From CAZTLI01 sp964614375 (GTDB lineage Bacteria > Chloroflexota > Anaerolineae > Aggregatilineales > Phototrophicaceae), in NCBI GenBank assembly GCA_964614375.1, contig CAZTLI010000215.1, positions 1-8,879 on the forward strand: DNA of 8,879 nucleotides. The letters run 5' to 3'. The translations under genes and the position numbers were made by a program. The notes beneath the pieces were generated by a model. It ran no database searches and was not told the origin of the DNA. It worked only from the letters and a program-made list of their open reading frames with translations. Shown piece by piece: positions 1 through 5,760 of the stretch. Each line of letters begins with the position of its first letter. Positions within the stretch are counted from its first letter, which is position 1.

Positions 1-5
1 GCACC

Positions 6-181
6 CGCGACAACGAACGCTGTGGATAACGACAGTATAGGCGATGTCGTCAACTGTCGCGCCAAATCAGAACAGCAATTTAGCGCAATTACACACTGTA
101 CACGAATCGGCAGGTTGAGAGATGGTGGATTGCTAAATGGGGAAATTTTTATAAGTTGATACAGGTCGCGACAACGCACGC
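6..181 (+). repeat. Spaced 15-bp direct repeat
   Basis: CGCGACAACGAACGC (6-20) recurs as CGCGACAACGCACGC (167-181), 14 of 15 bases identical, in the same orientation and 161 bp apart. The second copy starts inside the 8-bp palindrome GTCGCGAC (165-172), and an inverted TGTCGCG lies at 55-61. The purpose is unknown. It could be paired binding sites or the trace of a small duplication. Confidence 0.45.
21..29 (-). promoter_or_regulatory. Single DnaA-box-like 9-mer
   Basis: TGTGGATAA is the exact complement of the consensus DnaA box TTATCCACA. Only one perfect copy is present in the window, so this is not evidence for a replication origin. It may be a regulatory DnaA site or chance. Confidence 0.2.
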
Positions 182-350
182 ACGATTAATGGGAGGGATA
201 ACACGATTTGAAATCCGTCTAAAATTACCTGATATGCAACAGAATTATTAATCTTTTTCACTGTTCTTTCACTGTTTATCAGTATTTTTTGGCACTCATC
301 CATCTCGTTTGCAACCCATTGCAATCCAAACACGGCGTCATATCAGTTCG

Positions 351-1091
351 TCAGCCTATACAGACCAATCGAAAGCCGATGTTGCTGCCGCGCGAACCGG
401 GCAGATAGCGGGCACGATTGGCGGGATGCGATTCGCCGGGCGCATCGAACCACGAGCCACCGCGCATCACACGGGCATGGCTGCCGGAGGGGTCTTCACG
501 TCCGTCTGTGGCGTCATAGGGATAGGGATAATCGAGCGTCTGCCAGTTGCGTCCCCAACGGCTGCTGCACCATTCCCACACATTGCCACACATCTGTCTT
601 GCGCCACACCATGCGACCTGTCCGATGTCGGCTGCGATGGGATGGGCGAGTCCGCTGGCGGCGCTGTGAATAGAGGTCGGGTCAAATGTGACAGGGGCGT
701 GCCCGCGCGCTGCCGCTTCCCATTCGGCTTCTGTCGGCAAGCGCCAGGTCTGCCCCGTCTCGCGCGACAGCCAATAGGCAAACGCCTGTGCCTCATACCA
801 GCAAATCCCCACGACGGGCAAGTCTGCGCCATTGAAGAGCGGGTCATCGAAAAAGGCGGGCGTCGTGACCTGTTTATGACCTTGCCAGCGCCAGCCCATC
901 GCGCGCCACAGCGACTCATCGCGATAACCATCTGCCGCGATGAAGGCCGCGAATTGGGCATTGGTCACTGTCGTTTTGCCAATGGCGAAGGCCGCCAATC
1001 GCACCGTATGCGCTGGCTGACTGGCGGGCAGGTCGGGGCTGCCAATCGGATAATTCCCCCCCGCGACAGGGGCCGTTTCCAGCGTGACCAT
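351..1091 (-). CDS. SUMF1/FGE-fold protein lacking the FGE catalytic cysteines
   Basis: This 246-residue protein covers one formylglycine-generating-enzyme-like (sulfatase-modifying factor, C-type-lectin-like) domain. Visible hallmarks are a VTNAQFAAFI-type motif near 42-51, LPVVGICWYEAQAF at 91-104, WRLPTEAEWEAAARG at 116-130, CGNVWEWCSS at 168-177, RVMRGGSW at 207-214 and the closing SNIGFRLV at 236-243. True FGEs carry two copper-binding cysteines between RGGS and GFR. Here that segment (214-237) has none, so sulfatase-activating activity is unlikely. Related domains are used in ergothioneine-type non-haem iron enzymes and as non-enzymatic modules. There is no signal peptide. The ATG lies 2 bp after the stop of the upstream TPR gene (TGAGTATG) with no clear Shine-Dalgarno, which points to translational coupling. 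The family is secure; the biochemical role is unknown. Confidence 0.88.
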   Translation of the reverse strand: MVTLETAPVAGGNYPIGSPDLPASQPAHTVRLAAFAIGKTTVTNAQFAAFIAADGYRDESLWRAMGWRWQGHKQVTTPAFFDDPLFNGADLPVVGICWYEAQAFAYWLSRETGQTWRLPTEAEWEAAARGHAPVTFDPTSIHSAASGLAHPIAADIGQVAWCGARQMCGNVWEWCSSRWGRNWQTLDYPYPYDATDGREDPSGSHARVMRGGSWFDAPGESHPANRARYLPGSRGSNIGFRLVCIG

Positions 1092-1093
1092 AC

Positions 1094-2716
1094 TCAGGCG
1101 GAGTTGCCGCGTGAGGGCGTTGGCGTGGGTGGCGGCGCCAGCAGTTGTTCCAATTCGCGAATCCGTTCCAATGTAACAGGGTCGGCATTATCGCCCGCCA
1201 GTGCTGCGTACTGCTGATAATAGTCCAACGCCTGTTCATACGCCTCTAGCGAATAGTAGATGTTACCCAATCCCAGATAGGAGAGGGGTTCATCGGGCGC
1301 GAGTTCGATGGCGACCTCATAATCCGCAATGGCTTCTTCAAAGCGTCCCACGCGCCCATAATCATTGCCGCGATTGACATAGGCCTGGAAGAATGCCGGG
1401 TCGAGCGCCAGTGTCTGGGTATAGTCCGCTATCGCCAGATTGTATTGTCCGAGCGCATCATAGGCCACGCCACGATTGTAATAGGCGAGGGCGTAGTCGG
1501 GCGCGATGGCGATGGCCTGTTCATAGAGGGGCAGGGCGTCACGCGGATTGCCCGCCCGCGAGATGGCATTGGCGCGTGTGACCAGTTCATTGGCTGTGGC
1601 TACCGGGTCGTTGTTGACCGCGCCCGATTGAATGGCGTCAATCCGTTCCTGAATGAGGGGGTCTATGTCGCTATCGGTCAATTCGACATAACGCAGATAA
1701 CTTTCCAGCGCGTCGTCATAGCGCATCAACGCGAACAGGGCATGACCGCGCCCCCAATAACCGCTGGCGTCATCCGGGAAGGCGGCAACCACGATGTCAA
1801 AATCCGCCAGGGCCAAGTCCCATTCGGAACGGTTCAAATAGGCCAGCCCACGATTGCGATAGGCGGGCATCAATTCCGGGTCGAGTTCGAGCGCTGTCGT
1901 ATAATCATCGACTGCTGCTTCAAAGTTTCGCAAGCTGTAATAGGCATTGCCGCGCCCCAGATAGGCCGGGGCATAGGTCGCATCACGTTCAATCGCCAGC
2001 GTGTAATCGGCGAGGGCATTGTCAAAATCACTGACATCAAACCACACACCCGCGCGATTATAAAACGGGATGAACGAAAACGGCGCGATTGCTGCCGCAC
2101 GGTCAAATGCCGCTACTGCCTGTTCGGTATCGCCCAATTCCCTGTAGATCAGCCCCAGATTGTGGTAGGGCGAAAAATAGTCGGGCGAGAGCGCCGCCGC
2201 CCGTTCATAGGCCGCAATCGCCGCCTGGACATTATCTTGCAGATAGAACAGGGTGCCGAGCGCGTTATAGGCAAAGGCATTGGTCGGATCGAGCGTGAGC
2301 ACACGGTCAATATCCGCCTGCGCCGCGTCGAACGCTTCCATGCGCGCATAGACCTCCGCCCGTCCCACCAGCGCCGGCAGATAATTGGGCGACAGTTCCA
2401 GCGCGCGATTGAAGGCGATGAGGGCGTCATCCAACTGCTGCCCATGTCGCAGACTATTGCCGCGTCCCACCAGGGCGGGCACATGATTCGGCTCCAGCGA
2501 CAGCACCCGGTCATAGAGTGCCAGCGCGGTGGCATAATCGAAGCGCTCATACCGATTTTCGGCCTCGCGGAAAATATCGTCGCTGACGCCGGATGTCGGA
2601 CTGGGGCCGGGCGTAGGCGTGGGGTCGCCGATGGCGTGCGCCGGGGTCATCGTCAGCAGTGCCGCCGTAGTCAACAGCAGCAACAATAGGGTAATCAGCA
2701 GGGTGCGAAATTTCAT
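1094..2716 (-). CDS. Exported tetratricopeptide (TPR) repeat protein, 13 repeats
   Basis: This 540-residue protein is probably a scaffold for protein-protein contacts outside the cytoplasmic membrane. Residues 1-28 form a signal peptide: MKFR, a Leu-rich core, and an AHA cleavage site before I29. A Pro/Thr/Ser linker (31-43) follows. Thirteen TPR units follow: one at about 46-80, eight of 34 residues from 81 to 352, then four from 374 to 512. After unit 9 and after unit 13 comes the same kind of capping segment (a DP...ERI helix at 353-362 and 513-521), so the protein is two TPR blocks. The tail is PPPTPTPS-like. I chose ATG at 2716 because GGAG lies 7 bp upstream; an in-frame TTG at 2731 would add five residues and overlap that site. 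It is first in an operon with the SUMF1-fold gene. No catalytic domain is visible. Confidence 0.92.
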   Translation of the reverse strand: MKFRTLLITLLLLLLTTAALLTMTPAHAIGDPTPTPGPSPTSGVSDDIFREAENRYERFDYATALALYDRVLSLEPNHVPALVGRGNSLRHGQQLDDALIAFNRALELSPNYLPALVGRAEVYARMEAFDAAQADIDRVLTLDPTNAFAYNALGTLFYLQDNVQAAIAAYERAAALSPDYFSPYHNLGLIYRELGDTEQAVAAFDRAAAIAPFSFIPFYNRAGVWFDVSDFDNALADYTLAIERDATYAPAYLGRGNAYYSLRNFEAAVDDYTTALELDPELMPAYRNRGLAYLNRSEWDLALADFDIVVAAFPDDASGYWGRGHALFALMRYDDALESYLRYVELTDSDIDPLIQERIDAIQSGAVNNDPVATANELVTRANAISRAGNPRDALPLYEQAIAIAPDYALAYYNRGVAYDALGQYNLAIADYTQTLALDPAFFQAYVNRGNDYGRVGRFEEAIADYEVAIELAPDEPLSYLGLGNIYYSLEAYEQALDYYQQYAALAGDNADPVTLERIRELEQLLAPPPTPTPSRGNSA

Positions 2717-2723
2717 GAGTGTG

Positions 2724-2727
2724 CTCC
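2724..2727 (-). promoter_or_regulatory. Ribosome binding site fixing the TPR gene start
   Basis: On the minus strand GGAG is followed by 7 bases (CACACTC) and then ATG at 2716. This favours the ATG over the in-frame TTG at 2731, which lies upstream of the site itself. Confidence 0.6.
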
Positions 2728-2753
2728 GCAAAAACCGTTATCAACCTCTCCCC

Positions 2754-2759
2754 ATTATA
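2754..2759 (-). promoter_or_regulatory. Consensus -10 element for the TPR/SUMF1-fold operon
   Basis: The minus strand reads TGTATAATGG, with a perfect TATAAT at 2759-2754. Transcription would begin near 2747 and leave about a 30-nt leader before the ATG at 2716. I see no good -35 hexamer at 16-18 bp, so the promoter may be activator-dependent or rely on the -10 element. Confidence 0.45.
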
Positions 2760-2844
2760 CAGGCAAGCGCGGTGGCGCAGGTTAATCGTCGATGAGTCAA
2801 GGGGACAGAAGGGGGAGGCTGTGGATGCGCGAGTGCCGGCTTTC

Positions 2845-2853
2845 TGTTAATAT
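2845..2853 (+). promoter_or_regulatory. Possible extended -10 element for the ribokinase gene
   Basis: TGTTAATAT fits the TGn extension followed by a 4-of-6 match to TATAAT. A start near 2860 would give a leader of about 33 nt containing AGGAAGG at 2881-2887, five bases before the ATG. No convincing -35 is present. The site lies back to back with the minus-strand promoter in the 176-bp divergent region. Confidence 0.28.
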
Positions 2854-2892
2854 TTGGTCATCTCTTAATTCCCAGCGAAAAGGAAGGGCGCG

Positions 2893-3834
2893 ATGCCGCC
2901 AAAAATCGTTGTGGTCGGCAGCTACAACACCGACCTCGTTGTTTATATGCCAGAACTGCCGCAGATTGGCGAGACAGTGACCGGGCACCGTTTTACCACC
3001 GGGCCGGGTGGTAAGGGGTCGAATCAAGCGGTGGCAGCGGCACGGCTTGGCGCAGACGTAACCTTCATCGGACGGGTCGGGAAAGACAACTTCGCCACAT
3101 TAGGATTGAACCTGTGGCAGCAAGAGGGTATCCATACCCAATATGTCATCAAAGACGAAACCCGCGCGACAGGCATCGCCTCTATCCTCGTGGAAGACAG
3201 CGGCGAAGATATGATTGCCATTGTGCCCGGCGCGAATCACAGCCTGACTCCGGCGGACATTGACGCGGCGGCAGCGGCTATCCAGAGCGCCGATGTCCTC
3301 ATCGGGCAGCTCGAAGTGCCGCAAGAAACTGTCGAACACGCCTTAAAAATCGCGCGCCGTCATGGCGTGAAAACGATTCTCAATCCCGCGCCCGCGCGCA
3401 AACTCGCACCCGCATATTTAGACCTCGCCGATTTTATCACCCCCAACGAACCTGAATTCGAGGCGCTGGTCGGACAGGTCGGCGGCGCAACCGAAACCGA
3501 AGCCCAGAAGCTCATCACCCGTCCCGACCAGATGTTCATCGTGACGATGGGGGCGTGGGGCGCCATCTGGGTGCAGCCAGAAAAGCACGGGCACATCGCC
3601 TCGTTTGAAGTGCAGGCGGTCGATACGGTTGGCGGGGGGGACGCCTTCAACGCCGGGTTAGCGGTTGGGATAGGCGAGGGCAAATCGGTGCATGAGGCCG
3701 TCCGTTTTGCCAATGCCGTTGCCGCGCTCGCCGTGACGAAACGCGGCGCCGCCGAAGCCATGCCCACCCGTGCCGAAGTCGATGCGTTTTTATCACAACA
3801 GCCCGCAGATGAGGATTTTGATGATTATGAGTAG
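2893..3834 (+). CDS. rbsK: Ribokinase (PfkB/ribokinase family sugar kinase)
   Basis: This enzyme is expected to phosphorylate D-ribose at O5 with ATP in the cytoplasm, feeding the pentose phosphate pathway. The length, 313 residues, is close to the E. coli enzyme (309). The substrate-side motifs are GSYNTDLV (9-16), TGPGGKGSNQAVAAARLGAD (36-55) and QLEVPQE with E141. NPAPA (164-168) and TPNEPE (183-188) follow. The nucleotide/anion-hole motif is DTVGGGDAFNAG (244-255), with D250 as the predicted catalytic base. N12, D14, N44 and E141 match the ribose-contacting positions of E. coli RbsK, which favours ribose over fructose or adenosine. The C-terminus is unusually acidic (DEDFDDYE). AGGAAGG lies 5 bp before the ATG. 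The VOC gene starts 6 bp downstream, so the two are probably cotranscribed. No ribose transporter or rbsD is in view. Confidence 0.9.
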   Translation: MPPKIVVVGSYNTDLVVYMPELPQIGETVTGHRFTTGPGGKGSNQAVAAARLGADVTFIGRVGKDNFATLGLNLWQQEGIHTQYVIKDETRATGIASILVEDSGEDMIAIVPGANHSLTPADIDAAAAAIQSADVLIGQLEVPQETVEHALKIARRHGVKTILNPAPARKLAPAYLDLADFITPNEPEFEALVGQVGGATETEAQKLITRPDQMFIVTMGAWGAIWVQPEKHGHIASFEVQAVDTVGGGDAFNAGLAVGIGEGKSVHEAVRFANAVAALAVTKRGAAEAMPTRAEVDAFLSQQPADEDFDDYE

Positions 3835-3840
3835 GGCGCT

Positions 3841-4701
3841 ATGACCGCTGCGACTTTTCTGTTTGACCATGCCGTGATAGTGGTCGATGACCTTGATGTC
3901 GCCATCGCCAATTATCGCGCGCTGGGGTTCACGGTGCTGCGGGGTGGCGCGCATGACAATTTCCGGTCCCACAATGCCCTGATCGTGTTCAAAGATGGCA
4001 GCTATCTGGAATTGTTCGCCATGCAGCGGCGGCGCGACATTCTGCGCTTGCGGGTGCTGCGCCGGGCGGGTTTATTGAATCCCACCTTGCGCGGCAGGTC
4101 ATCTGTCCTCGCGCGGTTTATGCGCCATGTGGCGGTGGGCGAAGGGCTGGCGGATTATGCGCTGCTGCTTGACCCTATCGAGGCCGAAATGCCCCGCATC
4201 CGTGCGCGCGGTCTGCACCTTGATGGCCCCTATCCCGGTGAACGCATGCGTCCCGATGGCAAAAAAATCGCGTGGACATTTGCCATCCCGGCGAATCACG
4301 ATGTGCCATTTTTGCTGAAAGATCAGACTCCGCGTCCGCTGCGTGTGCCCGACGATGCCGGGTCGATAACCCATGCCAACGGCGCGGCTGGACTGGAAGA
4401 GGTGGTGGTGGTGGTGCGTGATTTACCCAACAGCGTGCGCGACTATACGGCGCTGCTGGGGACGGGACCACAGGGCGACCAGTCCTTCGCACCCGGCATC
4501 CGCACGGCTGAATTTCAAGTCGGTCTGGTGCGTCTCACACTGGCACAGCCCACAGTGACCGAAGGCCCCCTGCCAGATCATCTCGCCTATCGTGGCGAAG
4601 GGCCATACCTGCTGCGCCTGCGTACCACCGACTCCGCCGCTGCAAAACGGCTCGACTCCGCGCGGACTCATCGCGCCATGCTCGAATTGACGGATATGTA
4701 G
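3841..4701 (+). CDS. VOC-superfamily (glyoxalase_3-like) protein, two modules
   Basis: This 286-residue protein has two vicinal-oxygen-chelate modules. The first opens with FDHAVIVVDDLDVAIANYRA (8-27), where H10 is a candidate metal ligand, and continues with HNALIVFKDGSYLELFA (44-60), where E57 is a second candidate. The second follows a HANGAAGLEEVVVVV motif (178-192), the counterpart of the HPNG-type linker in glyoxalase_3-like proteins, then DLPNSVRDYTALLG. Family members include dioxygenases, isomerases and lyases, and many have no known substrate, so none is assigned here. It lacks a signal peptide. The ATG lies 6 bp after the ribokinase stop with only a weak GGG-type ribosome site, which suggests translational coupling. 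A (GGT)5 run at 4401-4415 encodes the Val stretch. Confidence 0.82.
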   Translation: MTAATFLFDHAVIVVDDLDVAIANYRALGFTVLRGGAHDNFRSHNALIVFKDGSYLELFAMQRRRDILRLRVLRRAGLLNPTLRGRSSVLARFMRHVAVGEGLADYALLLDPIEAEMPRIRARGLHLDGPYPGERMRPDGKKIAWTFAIPANHDVPFLLKDQTPRPLRVPDDAGSITHANGAAGLEEVVVVVRDLPNSVRDYTALLGTGPQGDQSFAPGIRTAEFQVGLVRLTLAQPTVTEGPLPDHLAYRGEGPYLLRLRTTDSAAAKRLDSARTHRAMLELTDM

Positions 4702-4765
4702 ATTCGGCTGTGACAAGCGGTCGTTTTCATCGCTGTGGAAAACTGCTTATCATGACCAGAAAAGC

Positions 4766-4807
4766 GAACGGCCTCTCTGTGGGGTTGTGGGTACAGGGAA
4801 GCCGTTC
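4766..4807 (-). terminator. Long hairpin in the convergent intergenic region
   Basis: GAACGGC (4766-4772) pairs with GCCGTTC (4801-4807). After one mismatch, seven more pairs form between 4774-4780 and 4793-4799, one of them G-U, closing a 12-base loop. Read on the minus strand, the stem is followed by GCTTTTCTGG, a short T-run. It lies 57 bp past the stop of the small minus-strand gene, so it may terminate that gene. On the plus strand no T-tract follows. It could instead be a structured RNA or a transcription-collision block. A weaker GGCAAC/GTTGCC pair lies at 4824-4829 and 4847-4852. Confidence 0.4.
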
Positions 4808-4863
4808 AAGTGGGAGACAAATCGGCAACGACACTACAGATTGCGGGTTGCCTAAGCCTTGTG

Positions 4864-5055
4864 TCATGCAGTAGAACGATGATGTGTGTGATAAATTCCA
4901 CTAACAATCAAGAAGATGAGACCGGGCAGCGCCGCATCTGAACCGAGCGCCACATCGGGATGGAACAGAAGCAGACCGATCATCACCCCTAACCCGATAA
5001 GGCAAGTCCACAACCACAGTGATTTGATACGTCGATGACCAACTGTGTGACTCAT
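4864..5055 (-). CDS. Small two-helix membrane protein, unknown function
   Basis: This 63-residue protein is not one I recognise. A short basic N-terminus (MSHTVGHRRIK) leads into a hydrophobic segment at about 13-31 (LWLWTCLIGLGVMIGLLLF). A short polar loop with two Asp (DVALGSD) follows, then a second hydrophobic stretch at about 42-54 (ALPGLIFLIVSGI), and a His-rich tail (YHTHHRSTA). This suggests a hairpin in the membrane with both ends in the cytoplasm by the positive-inside rule. The ATG has a modest AGG 8 bp upstream. Coding is supported by the membrane-like pattern and the ATG, not by homology. The gene stands alone and converges on the VOC gene. A CRP-like palindrome sits 56-71 bp upstream of its start. 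Confidence 0.55.
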   Translation of the reverse strand: MSHTVGHRRIKSLWLWTCLIGLGVMIGLLLFHPDVALGSDAALPGLIFLIVSGIYHTHHRSTA

Positions 5056-5110
5056 GTCTGCTGCCTGTCCCAGTTACTTACACTGTACGTCATTCGCACC
5101 AACCCAAAAA

Positions 5111-5126
5111 AGTGACATATTTCACA
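5111..5126. promoter_or_regulatory. CRP/FNR-family-like palindrome
   Basis: AGTGACATATTTCACA matches 9 of 10 fixed positions of the CRP consensus TGTGA-N6-TCACA. A second half-site, AGTGACAT (5133-5140), repeats the first (5111-5118) at 22-bp spacing. A possible -10 for the small membrane gene (TACAGT on the minus strand, 5082-5087) would put a start near 5075 and the palindrome centre near -43, close to a class II activator position. The regulator is not in the window. Confidence 0.35.
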
Positions 5127-5222
5127 ATCAGAAGTGACATTTGTCTACCACGCCGACCACACACGACCGCCGCAAGCAAGGTGGACTGTGCCCCGCACAC
5201 AGCTTATGTCGCAGCGCCGCGC

Positions 5223-5377
5223 ATTTGGGTTATTGGTGGATAGTGCCGGGTAAATTTGGGATATTGTCGTCGGTGTGCATTTGGGATACGTCGCAGCCAA
5301 TTTGGGAAATCGTTACATATCCCAAACCGGATTATCCCAAATGACGTTCAATCCCGCCGGAAATAACATATCCCAAA
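5223..5377. repeat. Seven-copy TTTGGGATA array with convergent orientation
   Basis: Plus-oriented copies are at 5224-5232 (TTTGGGTTA), 5255-5263 (exact), 5280-5288 (exact) and 5301-5309 (TTTGGGAAA). Minus-oriented copies (TATCCCAAA) are at 5318-5326, 5333-5341 and 5369-5377, all exact. The orientation flips once, near 5313. The inner six copies pair off around that point at roughly 9, 24-30 and 55-60 bp. The last and third-last copies share a 13-mer, ACATATCCCAAAC (5315-5327 and 5366-5378). I found no further copies elsewhere in the window by eye. It could be a multi-site landing pad for a DNA-binding protein, a degenerate inverted repeat or a fossil mobile element. The array itself is directly visible; any function is inference. 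Confidence 0.8.
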
Positions 5378-5506
5378 CGTTAATCAAACCGCACGGAAAC
5401 CTGACGCAAATGTCGTTAGCCCACACCGTATCTGACCGGTGTCTTATACACGCTAGATCGACTCAAAGCCTTTAATCACAGCTACAGGCACGCCCTCCCC
5501 CACTTT

Positions 5507-5532
5507 TGCCCGGAATAGGCCGATTCCGGGCA
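5507..5532. other. Perfect 10-bp hairpin
   Basis: TGCCCGGAAT (5507-5516) and ATTCCGGGCA (5523-5532) are perfect complements around a 6-base loop AGGCCG. No T-tract follows on either strand, so it is not a standard intrinsic terminator. An operator or a leader-RNA structure is possible. Confidence 0.45.
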
Positions 5533-5562
5533 TGTTACTAACACAGTGCTATCGCTATGTCA

Positions 5563-5598
5563 GCAATCGACAAAAAATGACCTGTTTTTGCGATTTGC
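5563..5598. other. Bulged 13-bp hairpin
   Basis: GCAATCGACAAAAA (5563-5576) can pair with TTTTTGCGATTTGC (5585-5598) in 13 base pairs interrupted by two single-base bulges around an 8-base loop. It is AT-rich and has no T-tract after it. It may be a structured leader or a protein site. Confidence 0.3.
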
Positions 5599-5660
5599 CC
5601 TCCCCTACCGCGCGCTCGCGAAAATTTGTCCTACTGATAATGTGTTTCTGATGGTCTACC

Positions 5661-5694
5661 TAGCCATTGGTACAGGTTGTCGTTAGCCATTGGT
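5661..5694 (+). repeat. Paired TAGCCATTGGT direct repeats upstream of the PDZ protease gene
   Basis: TAGCCATTGGT occurs exactly at 5661-5671 and 5684-5694, a 23-bp step that is about two helical turns. The second copy ends 66 bp before the chosen start of the protease gene. Same-face direct repeats in a promoter region are typical of tandem regulator sites such as response-regulator boxes. No factor can be named. Confidence 0.35.
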
Positions 5695-5746
5695 GGGATG
5701 TGGGCTGGCCCTGGCCTGTGGGATGATAATGGCATCGAACAAATCT

Positions 5747-5752
5747 GAGGAG
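5747..5752 (+). promoter_or_regulatory. Ribosome binding site fixing the PDZ protease start
   Basis: GAGGAG lies 8 bp before GTG at 5761 and only 2 bp before an in-frame GTG at 5755. Normal spacing favours 5761. Confidence 0.6.
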
Positions 5753-5760
5753 AAGTGAAC

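Larger units (their letters stand above)
1..350. other. AT-rich gene-free stretch at the window edge
   Basis: I see no convincing gene here. A 66-codon open frame on the minus strand (133-333) has no good ribosome binding site and no recognisable protein character, so I leave it out. The stretch is much more AT-rich than the rest of the window between about 130 and 300. It holds a 15-bp near-identical repeat (6-20 and 167-181), a single DnaA-box-like 9-mer (21-29), and an 11-bp tandem duplication with core TTTCACTGTT at 256-265 and 267-276. It lies downstream of the minus-strand gene ending at 351. I found no clear intrinsic terminator for that gene: the GTTTG/CAAAC arms at 308-312 and 328-332 are weak and lack a T-tract. 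Confidence 0.6.
5056..5760. other. 0.7-kb intergenic region rich in cis elements
   Basis: No gene here is convincing. Plus-strand open frames at 5141-5344 and 5275-5475 begin at poor starts and derive their residues from the TTTGGGATA repeats, so they look like artefacts. No tRNA-like cloverleaf was seen. From left to right the stretch holds a CRP-like palindrome (5111-5126), the seven-copy TTTGGGATA array (5223-5377), a 10-bp hairpin (5507-5532), a bulged hairpin (5563-5598), and an 11-bp direct repeat (5661-5694). It also has two GATAAT hexamers (5636-5641 and 5725-5730) that could be -10 elements for the protease gene, neither with a clear -35. It separates two divergent genes, so regulation of either is possible. 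Confidence 0.7.

Noticed and set aside
133..333. 66-codon minus-strand frame in AT-rich DNA
   Set aside because: No ribosome site, no recognisable protein pattern, and the composition differs from the genuine genes nearby.
309..1217. A 302-codon plus-strand open frame opposite the SUMF1-fold gene
   Set aside because: It is a shadow of a well-supported minus-strand gene; its protein is Arg/Gly/Ala-rich with no recognisable domain.
1445..2689. A 414-codon plus-strand open frame opposite the TPR gene
   Set aside because: It is exactly antisense to a convincing TPR gene, and its length follows from the repeated codon pattern of that gene. Its protein shows no family features.
3634..3640. Seven-G run in the ribokinase gene as a possible frameshift
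   Set aside because: The frame is intact through the run and encodes the conserved GGGDAF motif, so no frameshift is present.
5223..5377. CRISPR array
   Set aside because: The repeat is only 9-10 bp, spacers are irregular at 6-27 bp, the orientation flips, and no cas gene is present.
5439..5451. GTGTCTTATACAC resembling a Tn5/IS50 end
   Set aside because: Only about 10 bases match, there is no partner end or transposase, and the match is partly explained by the GTGT/ACAC symmetry.
5141..5475. Overlapping small plus-strand frames with IWD/IWE-like repeated residues
   Set aside because: The residue repeats come from the TTTGGGATA motif read in frame, one frame starts at TTG, and neither has a ribosome site.
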